Shown here: positions 41,372 to 49,073 of the stretch, one piece after another
Layout of the letters: every line of letters starts with the position of its first letter
How positions within the stretch are numbered: the first letter of the stretch is position 1
DNA from: Bin18 sp965200355
GTDB taxonomy: Bacteria > Desulfobacterota > Binatia > Bin18
Length of the DNA: 64,000 nucleotides
Direction of reading: 5' to 3'
NCBI GenBank assembly: GCA_965200355.1
Contig: OZ241351.1
Coordinates: forward strand, 1,488,001-1,552,000
Position numbers and translations under genes: made by a program
Notes under the pieces: model-generated
Databases searched by the model: none
What the model was told of the DNA's origin: nothing
The model's input: the letters and a program-made list of their open reading frames with translations, nothing else

Positions 41372-41698
41372 ATGGCGGAAAATGTCTCGTTTTTGCGGAC
41401 CCCAGAGGCGTGCCTTGTCCGTGCAATTCGTAAAAATGCTCTCGATTCTTCCAATGTTGTCTTGTCCTCTCATGCCCGGCAAAGAATGGACGAGAGGGAC
41501 ATCTCTGATGCCGACATTTTACAGGTTCTACGGAACGGTGATCTCAGGGGAGGGGTGGAGCCGGCCAGAGAAAAGAATGCACAGAAAGTAAAAATGGTTT
41601 ACCGTTTGCGAGGGAGCCGTGAAGCCGGTGTCGTGACCGTAGTCTTTTCAGACGCCACGAGACTCATTGTCGTCACCGTGGAATGGGAGGATTTATAA
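41372..41698 (+). CDS. DUF4258 domain protein, probable toxin
   Basis: 108 residues. The DUF4258 core is seen as VVLSSHARQRMDERDISDADILQVL, with a conserved His and Arg, followed by VKMVYRLRGSREAGVVTVVF and a final VVTVEWEDL strand. DUF4258 proteins resemble RelE-like or BrnT-like small RNases and often sit next to an HTH antitoxin. The stop overlaps the next start (TAATG), as in coupled TA pairs. The whole pair lies between two copies of the cpaC 3' end, and so looks like inserted cargo. Confidence 0.78.
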   Translation: MAENVSFLRTPEACLVRAIRKNALDSSNVVLSSHARQRMDERDISDADILQVLRNGDLRGGVEPAREKNAQKVKMVYRLRGSREAGVVTVVFSDATRLIVVTVEWEDL

Positions 41699-42156
41699 TG
41701 GAGACCAAGCGCATATTCCGGCATAAGCAGGATGATGACAAAGAACTGTATTGCTACACTGCGTGTGGTTTAGAGAATGTCTATCTGCTCAATGGGTACA
41801 CGCTGTATCAACTCGAAGATGGTGAGGGGGTGTCTGTCCGAGATTTAGATGACCTGCACCGGGCCATTGGGCAGAGTCTCGCCGCACAACACGAGCCGCT
41901 GCGCCCCCGGGAACTTCGTTGGTTTCGTTTACATGTGGACGCCACCCAAGCACAGTTGGCTGAGATTTTAGGCTGTCCGTCTGAGATGGTGATACAATGG
42001 GAAAAGGGGCGCTGTTCACCATCTGAAAAGCATGACCTGCTCATCCGGCTGCTCTATCTGGACCATATTGATGATACGGCCGGACTCCAGGCTCTTCTTG
42101 AACGCCTGAAAAAGCCACAACCACCCACCCGTTGGATGATAGATCAAGCTGCCTAA
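41698..42156 (+). CDS. HTH antitoxin/regulator paired with the DUF4258 protein
   Basis: 152 residues, RBS GGGAGG. The N-terminus (YTACGLENVYLLNGY) and the central block DLDDLHRAIGQSLA are typical of MqsA-like/XRE regulators that accompany DUF4258 toxins. The HTH lies at about residues 78-115 (LRWFRLHVDATQAQLAEILG; VIQWEKGR). It should bind the shared promoter and neutralise the partner. The only Cys residues (YCYTAC) do not make a full zinc finger, so a zinc site is doubtful. Confidence 0.78.
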   Translation: METKRIFRHKQDDDKELYCYTACGLENVYLLNGYTLYQLEDGEGVSVRDLDDLHRAIGQSLAAQHEPLRPRELRWFRLHVDATQAQLAEILGCPSEMVIQWEKGRCSPSEKHDLLIRLLYLDHIDDTAGLQALLERLKKPQPPTRWMIDQAA

Positions 42157-42229
42157 CCCCCCGAAGCGCCGGCAGATTCACCGCTGGGAACGCGGGCATC
42201 GTGCCCGCCCGGAAGCAGGCTGACAGCCC

Positions 42230-42357
42230 GCCTGACCACCGCCACGACCATGCCCCGCGCGCCCGACCGCGACCGCCAACTGCCCGGTCGCCGGATACGT
42301 GGATATCACTACTGACAGGCGCGTCGGGCGTTGTGGTCTCTGGCAACTTCGGCTACG
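42230..42357. repeat. cpaC 3'-end direct repeat, copy 2
   Basis: Diverged duplicate of 41195-41321. It includes the codons for the final TTATTMPRAPDRDRQLPG stretch of CpaC but no upstream gene. It follows a partial palindromic repeat at 42183-42210. Confidence 0.9.
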
Positions 42358-42389
42358 TTTGGGCGTATCTAAAAACAGGGGAGGCCGAC

Positions 42390-42641
42390 ATGAAAAACGG
42401 AATCTCGTATCGTGTAGAGCTCAGTGAGGACGACGTGAAAAACGGAATCCCGTATATTGTGACGCTGACGCCTTCTCTGAATACAACCCTGGAATATCTC
42501 ACCGTTAAACTTGACACCACAAAAAGAGAGGTCTTCAGACGGTCTATGCTCCTGCTCAAGCACGCGGTCGAAGCAGACCGGGTGGAGCTTCACACACAAA
42601 AAGACGGTCAGGATGTCACTCAGCAAGTGCTGATAAAATGA
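42390..42641 (+). CDS. Small hypothetical protein, cassette gene 1
   Basis: 83 residues, RBS GGGGAGG. The N-terminus contains an internal repeat: MKNGISYRV and, 15 codons on, VKNGIPYIV; the DNA repeats too (GAAAAACGGAATC). The rest is a helix-rich segment (FRRSMLLLKHAVEADRVELHT). The stop is one base from the next start, so it is coupled to the membrane protein that follows. Not a family I recognise. It lies inside the Tad locus, between the duplicated cpaC end and the lipoprotein gene. Confidence 0.65.
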   Translation: MKNGISYRVELSEDDVKNGIPYIVTLTPSLNTTLEYLTVKLDTTKREVFRRSMLLLKHAVEADRVELHTQKDGQDVTQQVLIK

Positions 42642-42642
42642 T

Positions 42643-42984
42643 ATGGCAGACCAACCAGACACAATCGACTTAAAAGCAGACGAGGGAAAAGCGCCGGACA
42701 AGATAGATGTTCTTGATGATGTTCTTAAGGCACAAGAGATCCCTCCGCATTCGCCTGAGTGGGCAAAAATCGTTAAACCTGTTGCCTATAGCTTGCTCGG
42801 TCTCATAGCAGCCGTCATGTTGCTTCCATTCGTCTTTGTTGTTTTCAGCGACGGTGAAGCAAACGAGCAGGTGCTTGACTGGGCAAAAACTGTTCTCCCT
42901 CCAGTCGTCGGGTTTGGCGGCGCTCTTGTCGGTTATTACTTTGGGACACGCGGGAGCCAACAGGGCGCGCCCTCCGATGCGTGA
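42643..42984 (+). CDS. Small membrane protein, cassette gene 2
   Basis: 113 residues: an acidic soluble N-terminus (about 1-45, KADEGKAPDKIDVLDDVL), a strong membrane helix at about 48-70 (SLLGLIAAVMLLPFVFVVF) and a second weaker one at about 85-103 (VLPPVVGFGGALVGYYFG). The base composition is less GC-rich than that of the pilus genes, which suggests a foreign origin. No known domain recognised. Pairing with the small gene upstream may indicate a two-protein membrane-acting system; that is speculation. Confidence 0.65.
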   Translation: MADQPDTIDLKADEGKAPDKIDVLDDVLKAQEIPPHSPEWAKIVKPVAYSLLGLIAAVMLLPFVFVVFSDGEANEQVLDWAKTVLPPVVGFGGALVGYYFGTRGSQQGAPSDA

Positions 42985-42990
42985 CAGACC

Positions 42991-43299
42991 GTGGCTTGTG
43001 GCTCCGATTCCCCCCTTTTGCTTTGCTCGCTGGCTGTTGCCGTGGCCTGCGCCGGCTGCGCTGTTGTGCCGCTCTCGCTCCAGCAAACCCTGCCGTCTAC
43101 CCGCATGGCGCTGTCCAATGCCGCAGGAGCGCAGCGCAGTCTGGACGAAATCTGGGCAAGCCTGGAAACGGCGCCGGCCGAGCGGCCGGTTGCCGCCTAT
43201 GGAGCGACCCACGGTGCCTATCAGCGCTGGGTGGCGGACGAGGTACGCGAGCTGCCGTCTGTATCGCAAACTATTGCGATTGGGGGCGGTGACTCCTAG
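42991..43299 (+). CDS. Small lipoprotein in the cpaD position
   Basis: 102 residues from a GTG. The signal sequence SPLLLCSLAVAVACAGC ends in a lipobox (ACAGC), so the mature protein would be anchored by Cys in the outer or inner membrane. The rest is Ala-rich and soluble (LEIWASLE-like DEIWASLETAPAE). In Tad loci the lipoprotein CpaD is encoded here, between cpaC and cpaE, but this protein is about half the CpaD length and shows no clear CpaD motif. The inserted cassette directly upstream may have removed its 5' part. Confidence 0.55.
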   Translation: MACGSDSPLLLCSLAVAVACAGCAVVPLSLQQTLPSTRMALSNAAGAQRSLDEIWASLETAPAERPVAAYGATHGAYQRWVADEVRELPSVSQTIAIGGGDS

Positions 43300-43319
43300 C
43301 CGACGGGGAAACACCCGGC

Positions 43320-43697
43320 ATGGAAGCGACCGAAACCAGCAAAATCCTCGCCTTTGCGGCTGACGCGGAAACCGAACGGACGCTGAAAGGGGCGCTGGCC
43401 GGACGGAGCGCTCAGGTGCGGCGCGGTGATATCGCTGAGGCGATTAAGGCGCTGACCGCGCTGGCCTCGCCCCAACTGCTGTTCGTTGACCTCGACGGGG
43501 CCGAGTTTCCGGTCGGGCGGATTCACGAATTGGCCTCGGTGTGTGAATTTGGGACCACGGTCATTGCCGTCAGCTCGAATGACACGGCCCGCTTCACCCG
43601 TGAACTACTGGCCTGTGGCGTCAGCGACTATCTGCCCAAACCCCTGACGGTCAGCGATATTCACGATGCGGTCACGACCGCGCTGCGGGGCGAGTGA
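43320..43697 (+). CDS. cpaE: CpaE/TadZ N-terminal receiver-like domain
   Basis: 125 residues with a degenerate response-regulator fold: ILAFAADAETERTLKGAL, LLFVDLDGAEFP (Asp position), TTVIAVSSNDTARFTRELLACGVSDYLPKPL. TadZ/CpaE proteins normally carry this domain in front of a MinD-like ATPase, in one polypeptide that places the pilus at its cell pole. Here a stop occurs at 43695, and the ATPase continues in another frame. Removing one T from GAGTGAGG would join the two, so a single-base insertion is likely. Confidence 0.8.
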   Translation: MEATETSKILAFAADAETERTLKGALAGRSAQVRRGDIAEAIKALTALASPQLLFVDLDGAEFPVGRIHELASVCEFGTTVIAVSSNDTARFTRELLACGVSDYLPKPLTVSDIHDAVTTALRGE

Positions 43698-44472
43698 GGA
43701 CCTGACCGCCCGTCTGTACGCCGGCCGGGTGGTGGCGTTTGCCGGTTGTGGCGGGAGCGGGGCCACTACGCTGGCGGCGCTGACCGCCCTGACCGCGGCG
43801 GCCCAGGGCAGCTATGTGTCGGTGCTGGACCTGGAGCGGACCGCCGGGGCCCTGCCGCTGATGCTGGACGTTGAGCCGGCGGTCGGGTTTGACGAGTTGC
43901 TCGACCTGGCGGCCAAGCCGGACCCGGACCCGAGCCTGATTGACGGGGTAGAGACGCGGGTCACACCCCGTATCTCTGTCTATGGCTATCGGGCGAGCGA
44001 CAGCCTGCCGGCTCCGCCGGCGGCTGCGGCCGTCCAATGGCTGATGGAGCAGCTTGCCAACCGCTCCCACCTGGTTATCGTGGACGGCCTGACGGATACC
44101 GACCTGCTGTTTTCCGTGCTGGAAAACGCGGACGAACGGGTCCTGGTCTTTGAGCCGACCCTGGTCAGCCTGAATCGGGTCGTCCGCCGTATGGCCCTGC
44201 TCGGCAGGGACAACTGGGGCCTGCTGGTCGAAAACCACACCAGGGCGCGCAAGAGCGCCCTGTCCTCGGAGGATATTCGCTATACCCTGGCCGGGCGGGA
44301 GCCGGATGTGACTGTGCCGTTCGAGCCTGGTTTGCCGGCGGCCACCAACTACGGTCTGCCGGAACAGGAGTTCAGCAAGAAATACCGCAAAGCCCTGGAC
44401 AATCTGACCGGGCGGCTGACCCGGCCGGCCATTTCACTGGCCGACCCTGAAGAGTCCGACTCCCAATTCTAA
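43666..44472 (+). CDS. cpaE: CpaE/TadZ MinD-like ATPase domain
   Basis: Real homology begins around EDLTARLYAGRVVAFAGC at 43697. The only ATG in frame (43666) overlaps the receiver-domain gene, so this is most likely the second half of a frameshifted cpaE. The deviant Walker A is GCGGSGATT, without the usual Lys, as in many TadZ proteins. Further blocks: YVSVLDLERTAGALPL and HLVIVDGLTDTDLLF (Walker B region). It would recruit the Tad ATPase to the membrane. Placed between the receiver segment and cpaF as in standard Tad operons. Confidence 0.85.
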   Translation: MRSRPRCGASEDLTARLYAGRVVAFAGCGGSGATTLAALTALTAAAQGSYVSVLDLERTAGALPLMLDVEPAVGFDELLDLAAKPDPDPSLIDGVETRVTPRISVYGYRASDSLPAPPAAAAVQWLMEQLANRSHLVIVDGLTDTDLLFSVLENADERVLVFEPTLVSLNRVVRRMALLGRDNWGLLVENHTRARKSALSSEDIRYTLAGREPDVTVPFEPGLPAATNYGLPEQEFSKKYRKALDNLTGRLTRPAISLADPEESDSQF

Positions 44473-44543
44473 GGCAAGTCTTGCTACGGGTTCTCAGGTC
44501 AAGAGTATTGTTCAGGGAAATTGCCTCAGTAAAGAGTACTGCT

Positions 44544-45050
44544 ATGCCACGTAATGTTTTCGGACGCCGCCCCAAACCAGCCGCCCCGGAGCCAGCGCCC
44601 CCCCAGCCGACCGCTCCGGCGCAGGCCACTCCACACACCCCGGCCCGGCAGGACCAGCCCGGCGCTGCCGCAGGGGCCGGGGTGTCCGAGCCGGTCACCC
44701 TGCCGCGCCGCCAGACCGCGGACGGGATGGTCGCCGACCTGGCGGCCAAAATTCACCCGACCGTTGTGCAGTCGCTCGATATGTCCAAGTCCGCCGACCT
44801 GAGCCGGGACGAGCTGGCGGCTCAGATCCAGTCCTTTCTGGATATGGGACGACTCGATTGCCTCGGACCTGACGCCGCTCGACCGCCGGCGGGTGGTCCA
44901 GCGGCTGGTGGACGATATCAAGGGCCTCGGCCCGCTGGAGCCGCTGTTCAGCGACCCGCATATCTCCGACATTCTGGTCAATGGCCTCAAATCGGTCTAT
45001 GTCGAACGCCGGGGCCGGCTGGAGCAGGTGGACGTGCGGTTCCGGGATGA
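44544..45050 (+). CDS. cpaF: CpaF/TadA N-terminal segment before a frameshift
   Basis: From the ATG at 44544: a basic start, a Pro/Ala-rich linker (PEPAPPQPTAPAQA), then the helical CpaF N-terminal domain (VADLAAKIHPTVVQSL; LSRDELAAQIQSFLDMG). At about 44847-44849 a GGG run has one base too many: reading GG instead would give DDSIASDLTPLDRRRVV and enter the main CpaF frame. Past that point the ORF to 45050 is not homologous. Either a real mutation or a sequence error. Confidence 0.75.
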   Translation: MPRNVFGRRPKPAAPEPAPPQPTAPAQATPHTPARQDQPGAAAGAGVSEPVTLPRRQTADGMVADLAAKIHPTVVQSLDMSKSADLSRDELAAQIQSFLDMGRLDCLGPDAARPPAGGPAAGGRYQGPRPAGAAVQRPAYLRHSGQWPQIGLCRTPGPAGAGGRAVPG

Positions 45051-45990
45051 GCAACATTTGCTCAATATCGCCCAGCGGATTGCCGGTTGGGTCGGACGGC
45101 GGGTTGACGAGGCCAGCCCGATGGTGGACGCCCGGCTGCCCGACGGCAGCCGCGTCAACATTATTATTCCGCCGCTGGCGATTGACGGGGCTACCTTTTC
45201 CATCCGGCGTTTTGTGGCCCGTGGTATTAGCTTGGCCGACCTGGCCGAGCGCAACGCCTTCACCCCGGCAATGGGCCGGCTGCTCCAGATCTGTGCCAAG
45301 GCGCGGCTGAATATCCTGGTTTCCGGGGGGACGGGAGCCGGGAAAACCACCTTTCTGAATGCCCTGTCGCGCGAGATCAACAACGCCGAGCGGCTGGTGA
45401 CGATTGAAGATTCGGCGGAGCTTCAGTTGCAACAGCCCCACGTCGTCCGGCTGGAAACGCGCGCGAAAAGTATCGAAGGCACCGGCGAGGTGAGTATCCG
45501 CGACCTGCTGATTAACGCCCTGCGGATGCGGCCCGACCGGATTATTGTGGGTGAGGTGCGCGGTGGTGAGGCCAACGAGATGCTGCAAGCCATGAATACC
45601 GGCCATCCGGGCTCAATGTGTACGCTCCACGCCAATAATCCGCGCGACGCGCTGATGCGGCTCGAAAATATGCTGATGCAGACCTCGGGCGATATGCCGC
45701 TGACGGCCCTGCGCCGCCAGATTGTGTCCGCGGTTGACCTGGTGGTGCAGTTGGCCCGGCTGCGCTCCGGCCACCGCTGTGTGACCAGCATTACCGATGT
45801 GGTCGGGATGGAGGGCGAAATCATTACCACCGAGGAGATGTGGCGGCGTCTGCCGGGCGAGGAGCATAATTTTGAGAATACCGGTCGTCAGCCGTCCTGG
45901 ATGGCCTCGGTGGACGCCGCGGGTCTGCGCGCCGAGTTGATGGAAGTGCTCCAGATGGGCAACGCCAGAAATGTCGAGGCCGCAGCATGA
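44893..45990 (+). CDS. cpaF: CpaF/TadA secretion ATPase of the Tad pilus
   Basis: Main part of the hexameric ATPase that drives Flp pilus assembly. CpaF blocks: LGPLEPLFSDPHISDILVNG, VDARLPDGSRVNIIIPPLA, Walker A SGGTGAGKTT, Asp box TIEDSAEL, Walker B IIVGEVRGGEA and the His box MCTLHANNP. The native frame starts about 15 codons before the ATG used here and joins the upstream segment after a one-base correction. The gene overlaps the tadB region by the ATGA at its stop. If the frameshift is genuine the protein lacks its N-terminal domain. Confidence 0.9.
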   Translation: MVQRLVDDIKGLGPLEPLFSDPHISDILVNGLKSVYVERRGRLEQVDVRFRDEQHLLNIAQRIAGWVGRRVDEASPMVDARLPDGSRVNIIIPPLAIDGATFSIRRFVARGISLADLAERNAFTPAMGRLLQICAKARLNILVSGGTGAGKTTFLNALSREINNAERLVTIEDSAELQLQQPHVVRLETRAKSIEGTGEVSIRDLLINALRMRPDRIIVGEVRGGEANEMLQAMNTGHPGSMCTLHANNPRDALMRLENMLMQTSGDMPLTALRRQIVSAVDLVVQLARLRSGHRCVTSITDVVGMEGEIITTEEMWRRLPGEEHNFENTGRQPSWMASVDAAGLRAELMEVLQMGNARNVEAAA

Positions 45991-46078
45991 ACTCGACCTT
46001 GACGTTGCTGGTCTGCGTGGCCGGGGTGATTATCCCCGGTATCCTGGCTTGCAGCATCTCGGCAACCCGTTGCTGAGC

Positions 46079-47020
46079 ATGATGATTGCGCTGTGCGCGT
46101 TTCTGATTGAGATTCCCTGCGTGTATCTAGTGGTGATCTTTTGGCCCCAGCAGCGGGAGCTAAAACGCCGGATGAGTCGGGTGGCAGCAACGCTCAAGGG
46201 CGGCCCGGCGACGAACGCCACCGCCAGCAACGAAGTCAGCGTTTTCCGTGAGCAACGCAGCAAGTCGCGGCTGGTTGAGCGGCTGGGGCGCCAATTCCCC
46301 CTGATTGACGCGCGTCAGGCCCTGCCCAAAGCGGTTGGGCTGGGGATGCTGGGTGCGGTCGTGACCGGGCTGGGCGCGGCGTTCATGGGTTTCAGTCCGC
46401 TCGCCATTGTGCTCCTGGTGCCGGCCAGCGGGCTGGGGTGCAGTTGGGGGCTGCTGGCCCTGCAAGACGCCGGGCAGCGCAACGAATTCACCAAGCTGTT
46501 TCCCGAGACGACCGACCAGGTGGTCCGTCTGGTACGGGCCGGGGTGCCGTCAATGGAGGCCATTTCAATTGTGGCTCAGGAGGCCCCGCCGCCGGTCGGG
46601 GGAATCATGCGCGAGGTCGCCTCCGCGGTGGCCGCCGGGCTGGACCCGGAAACCGCCATTCGGAGTGCTGCCGCGCGGGTGCGTATTTCCGCGTTTTCGC
46701 TCTTCTCGGCCGCGGTCTGTTTGCAGATGACGACCGGGGACGGCATTTCGGGTGCACTCGGCAATCTTTCGGCGACCCTGCGCGCCCGCCACGATATTTC
46801 GCTCAAGGCCAAGAGTTCGACGGCCCAGACCCGGCTGACCCTGGCAATCATCTCGCTGGTGCCGGTGGCGGTGCTGGTCACCCAGAATTTTACCAACCCG
46901 CAGACCATTGAGACCTTATTCCATACCGAGTCGGGGGGTTCCCTGCTCCGCTACGGGGTCGGCCTCATTCTGAGCGGGCTCCTGGTCGCCCGCGCGCTGT
47001 CGGCCCGAGTCGGACGGTGA
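46079..47020 (+). CDS. tadB: TadB, inner-membrane platform protein of the Tad pilus
   Basis: 313 residues from the ATG at 46079. An N-terminal helix (MMIALCAFLIEIPCVYLVVIF) is followed by a basic linker, two central helices (VGLGMLGAVVTGLGAAFMGF; LAIVLLVPASGLGCSWGLL) and the T2SF domain (QVVRLVRAGVPSMEAISIVAQEA split; GDGISGALGNLSATLRAR), with final helices. Another short frame starting at the ATG overlapping the cpaF stop (45987, MNSTLTLLVCVAGVI) ends after 29 codons and may be the original start, broken by an indel near 46050. Confidence 0.88.
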   Translation: MMIALCAFLIEIPCVYLVVIFWPQQRELKRRMSRVAATLKGGPATNATASNEVSVFREQRSKSRLVERLGRQFPLIDARQALPKAVGLGMLGAVVTGLGAAFMGFSPLAIVLLVPASGLGCSWGLLALQDAGQRNEFTKLFPETTDQVVRLVRAGVPSMEAISIVAQEAPPPVGGIMREVASAVAAGLDPETAIRSAAARVRISAFSLFSAAVCLQMTTGDGISGALGNLSATLRARHDISLKAKSSTAQTRLTLAIISLVPVAVLVTQNFTNPQTIETLFHTESGGSLLRYGVGLILSGLLVARALSARVGR

Positions 47021-47083
47021 GTCGTGTCGGCTTTTCCACAGGGCAATTGACAACGCTCAGGAAAATCGGATGGTCTACATACT

Positions 47084-47200
47084 ATGAGCGTCTATCTTAT
47101 TATTCTTGAGAAGCCTAACAAAGTTTTGGAGGTGCCGGATACGATCAACGGCTTGCAAGATGATACCTTTTGGGAGTGGCTTGAAAAGGTGTCTTCATGA
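47084..47200 (+). CDS. 38-residue ORF coupled to the next gene
   Basis: ATG 47084 to TGA 47198-47200, ATGA overlap with the following gene. Sequence: MSVYLIILEKPNKVLEVPDT... then a Trp/acidic C-terminus (DDTFWEWLEKVSS). No family recognised. The overlap with a downstream start and the AT-richer composition support it as a real small gene of an inserted cassette, but it is short. Confidence 0.45.
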   Translation: MSVYLIILEKPNKVLEVPDTINGLQDDTFWEWLEKVSS

Positions 47201-47478
47201 GTGAGCCTCATCAGAAAATTGCCACGCTGACGCCAAGACGCACCAGACGGAAACGCCGGAGCAACGGGTCAGGTGGAGATGGTTTAGAGGCGTGCCTGAG
47301 AGCGGTGGAAGAATCCCTTACCGCGATTGAAGCGACAATCCCTCACCTTGCGACGAAAGAGGACATCCAGAAACTCAAGGTCTGGTGGCTGTGTGGCATC
47401 CTTGCAGGAATGGTAGCCGCTGCGGGAATAGCCGCGACTACTGCCTCGGTGTTGATAAGAATTTTCCCACCTTCCTGA
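47197..47478 (+). CDS. Small membrane protein between tadB and tadC
   Basis: 93 residues. A basic, low-complexity N-terminus (TPRRTRRKRRSNGSGG) is followed by a helical, probably coiled segment (LRAVEESLTAIEATIPHLATKEDIQKL) and a single membrane helix at about 66-88 (LCGILAGMVAAAGIAATTASV). The layout resembles small phage-type XhlA-like membrane proteins, but no firm family can be given. With the 38-residue ORF it forms a two-gene insert that separates tadB from tadC, a parallel to the 42390-42984 pair. Confidence 0.6.
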   Translation: MSEPHQKIATLTPRRTRRKRRSNGSGGDGLEACLRAVEESLTAIEATIPHLATKEDIQKLKVWWLCGILAGMVAAAGIAATTASVLIRIFPPS

Positions 47479-47825
47479 ATATCAGCATCAAGTGTCTCCG
47501 CTCTCTTATTCCCCCTCACCCCAACCCTCTCCCTCCAGGGGAGAGGGAGCAAACCCAGCAAGGCCGAAGAGAGGAGCAGGGCATCCACCGGGGATTACCC
47601 CTACAACACCGGGGACTGTAGGGGCAGGCCCCTGTGCCTGCCCGGCCCCGTAACGTCCACGGGAGGGGGGCGGTCCGTCGTTAGAAGGCCAGGGTGAGGG
47701 GAAACGGCCCCCCTCCCGGTAGGCGTCGCGTGTTTGACACACTGTCTGTCTCTACCTATGCTCCTCGCATACGAAGCGGAAAACGAAAGCGCCTCACACA
47801 GGCGTGTGTCGGAGGGAGAAGAAGC
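47479..47825. repeat. Repeat-rich gap between tadB cassette and tadC
   Basis: No gene is seen. It holds CCCTCACCCCAACCCTCTCCC...GGGGAGAGGG (from 47512), then GGGGATTACCCCTAC, and GGGGCAGGCCCCTGTGCCTGCCC near 47620, which are hairpin-forming REP-type units. Close to tadC there are GGAGGGAGAAG bases that serve as its RBS. Confidence 0.65.
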
Positions 47826-48791
47826 ATGATGTTCTGGCTTGTCGTTCTCATCACGCTCGCCTGCATGGCGGTGGCCAGCGTTATCGTCTTTCGCAGTAGT
47901 CGGAATGCCCAGGTCATAGACCGTCGGCTGGCCAAGGTGCGAGCGTGGTCTGTGGCGGTCTATGGCGAACCGCAGAAACGGCGCACCCAGGCCGGCGACG
48001 GCTTTTCCTTGCGGCTGGTGTCGTCCGTGCTCCTGAATGTTTCGTCCCGGCTGGTCCCGGTCGGGGCGGCCGAGCGGGCCAAGCTGAAAGACGCGGTCAC
48101 GAAGGCCGGGTTTCACCGGCCCGACGCCTTGTCGATATTCATGACGGTCAAGCTCGTCGTGACCCTGGCCAGCGGTGCCTTGCTCAGCTTCCAGATGTCG
48201 GCGGGCCAATGGCTGGGGGACTATACCTCAACCCCCACCATCCTGCTGGCCGGCCTGGCCGGTGCGGTCGTGGGTGGGATTCTGCCCGAGATGTGTTTGG
48301 ACCAACTCAGCGCGCGCCGGCAACAGCGCATGGCTGCGGCCCTGCCGGATGCGCTGGACCTGATGACGCTGTGCCTTGAGTCCGGGCTGACCTTTGAACG
48401 CACCTTGTCTCGGGTGGTGCAGGAGCTTGCGCCCATGGCCCCCGACTTGGCGCGCGAGTTTGCGCTGGCTGAGGCTGAACTCCGGCTCGGCGCGGACTGG
48501 AAAAACGTGCTGCACGACCTGCATATTCGCACCGGGGTGGAGGGGCTGCGCGATTTTTCCACGACCATCACCCAAGGCGAGCGCTATGGCAAGCCGCTGG
48601 CTCAATCCATGCGGAATATCGCCCACAGCGAGCGACAGCAGCGCGCGGCCCGGATTGAGGTGCAGGTGGCCCGGCTGCCGGTGTTGATGAGTATGCCCAT
48701 GCTGTTGCTGGTGACACCAGGAACCTTGTTGCTGGTCGCCGGACCGGCGTTTGTCCAGACTATGGAGATGCTGGGCAACCTGGGGAAATAA
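47826..48791 (+). CDS. tadC: TadC, inner-membrane platform protein of the Tad pilus
   Basis: 321 residues, RBS GGAGGGAG. An N-terminal helix (FWLVVLITLACMAVASVIVF), a cytosolic linker, two helices (about 110-150), then the T2SF domain: LPDALDLMTLCLESGLTFERTL, GLRDFSTTITQGERYGKPLAQSM, and a final pair of helices (VLMSMPMLLLVTPGTLLLVAGP). It works with TadB and the CpaF ATPase. Frame intact. A strong hairpin terminator follows, and the next genes are on the other strand, so tadC ends the plus-strand pilus operon. tadD and tadE/F/G are absent. Confidence 0.9.
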   Translation: MMFWLVVLITLACMAVASVIVFRSSRNAQVIDRRLAKVRAWSVAVYGEPQKRRTQAGDGFSLRLVSSVLLNVSSRLVPVGAAERAKLKDAVTKAGFHRPDALSIFMTVKLVVTLASGALLSFQMSAGQWLGDYTSTPTILLAGLAGAVVGGILPEMCLDQLSARRQQRMAAALPDALDLMTLCLESGLTFERTLSRVVQELAPMAPDLAREFALAEAELRLGADWKNVLHDLHIRTGVEGLRDFSTTITQGERYGKPLAQSMRNIAHSERQQRAARIEVQVARLPVLMSMPMLLLVTPGTLLLVAGPAFVQTMEMLGNLGK

Positions 48792-48821
48792 CGGGCGCTG
48801 CCGGGAAAACAAGGGCCGCCC

Positions 48822-48846
48822 AGCCCGGTGACGAACCGGGCTTTTT
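48822..48846 (+). terminator. Rho-independent terminator after tadC
   Basis: AGCCCGGT (48822-48829), loop GACGA, ACCGGGCT (48835-48842), followed by TTTTT to 48846. Perfect 8-bp stem with T-run, 31 bases after the tadC stop. It faces the minus-strand cpaA-cpaB operon, which ends at 48859. Confidence 0.85.
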
Positions 48847-48858
48847 GTCCAATCACAA

Positions 48859-49032
48859 TTACTCTTGTTCTTGTGTGGAGGCCTTCTCCTCGACAAGAGA
48901 CTCAAGTTCTTTCGCTAAACGCTCTACACTACCGAGCCGTTTATCAGAAAGAGACAGGGTAGACTGAATACGGTCGAAGCTTCGTTCAACCTCAGGACTG
49001 ATGAGACTTTGATCAGATTCTGGATGTTCCAT
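48859..49032 (-). CDS. 57-residue acidic helical protein downstream of cpaB
   Basis: ATG at 49032 with AGGAG nine bases upstream, stop TAA at 48859-48861. The sequence is acidic and helical (SPEVERSFDRIQSTLSLSD, then VERLAKELESLVEEKA), suggesting a coiled coil. It follows cpaB on the same strand by 41 bases and precedes the tadC terminator hairpin. Family unknown; composition is less GC-rich than that of the pilus genes. Confidence 0.5.
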   Translation of the reverse strand: MEHPESDQSLISPEVERSFDRIQSTLSLSDKRLGSVERLAKELESLVEEKASTQEQE

Positions 49033-49073
49033 GCTCTGTGGCTCCTATCTGAGCGTTCGAGGATGGCTTCTGT

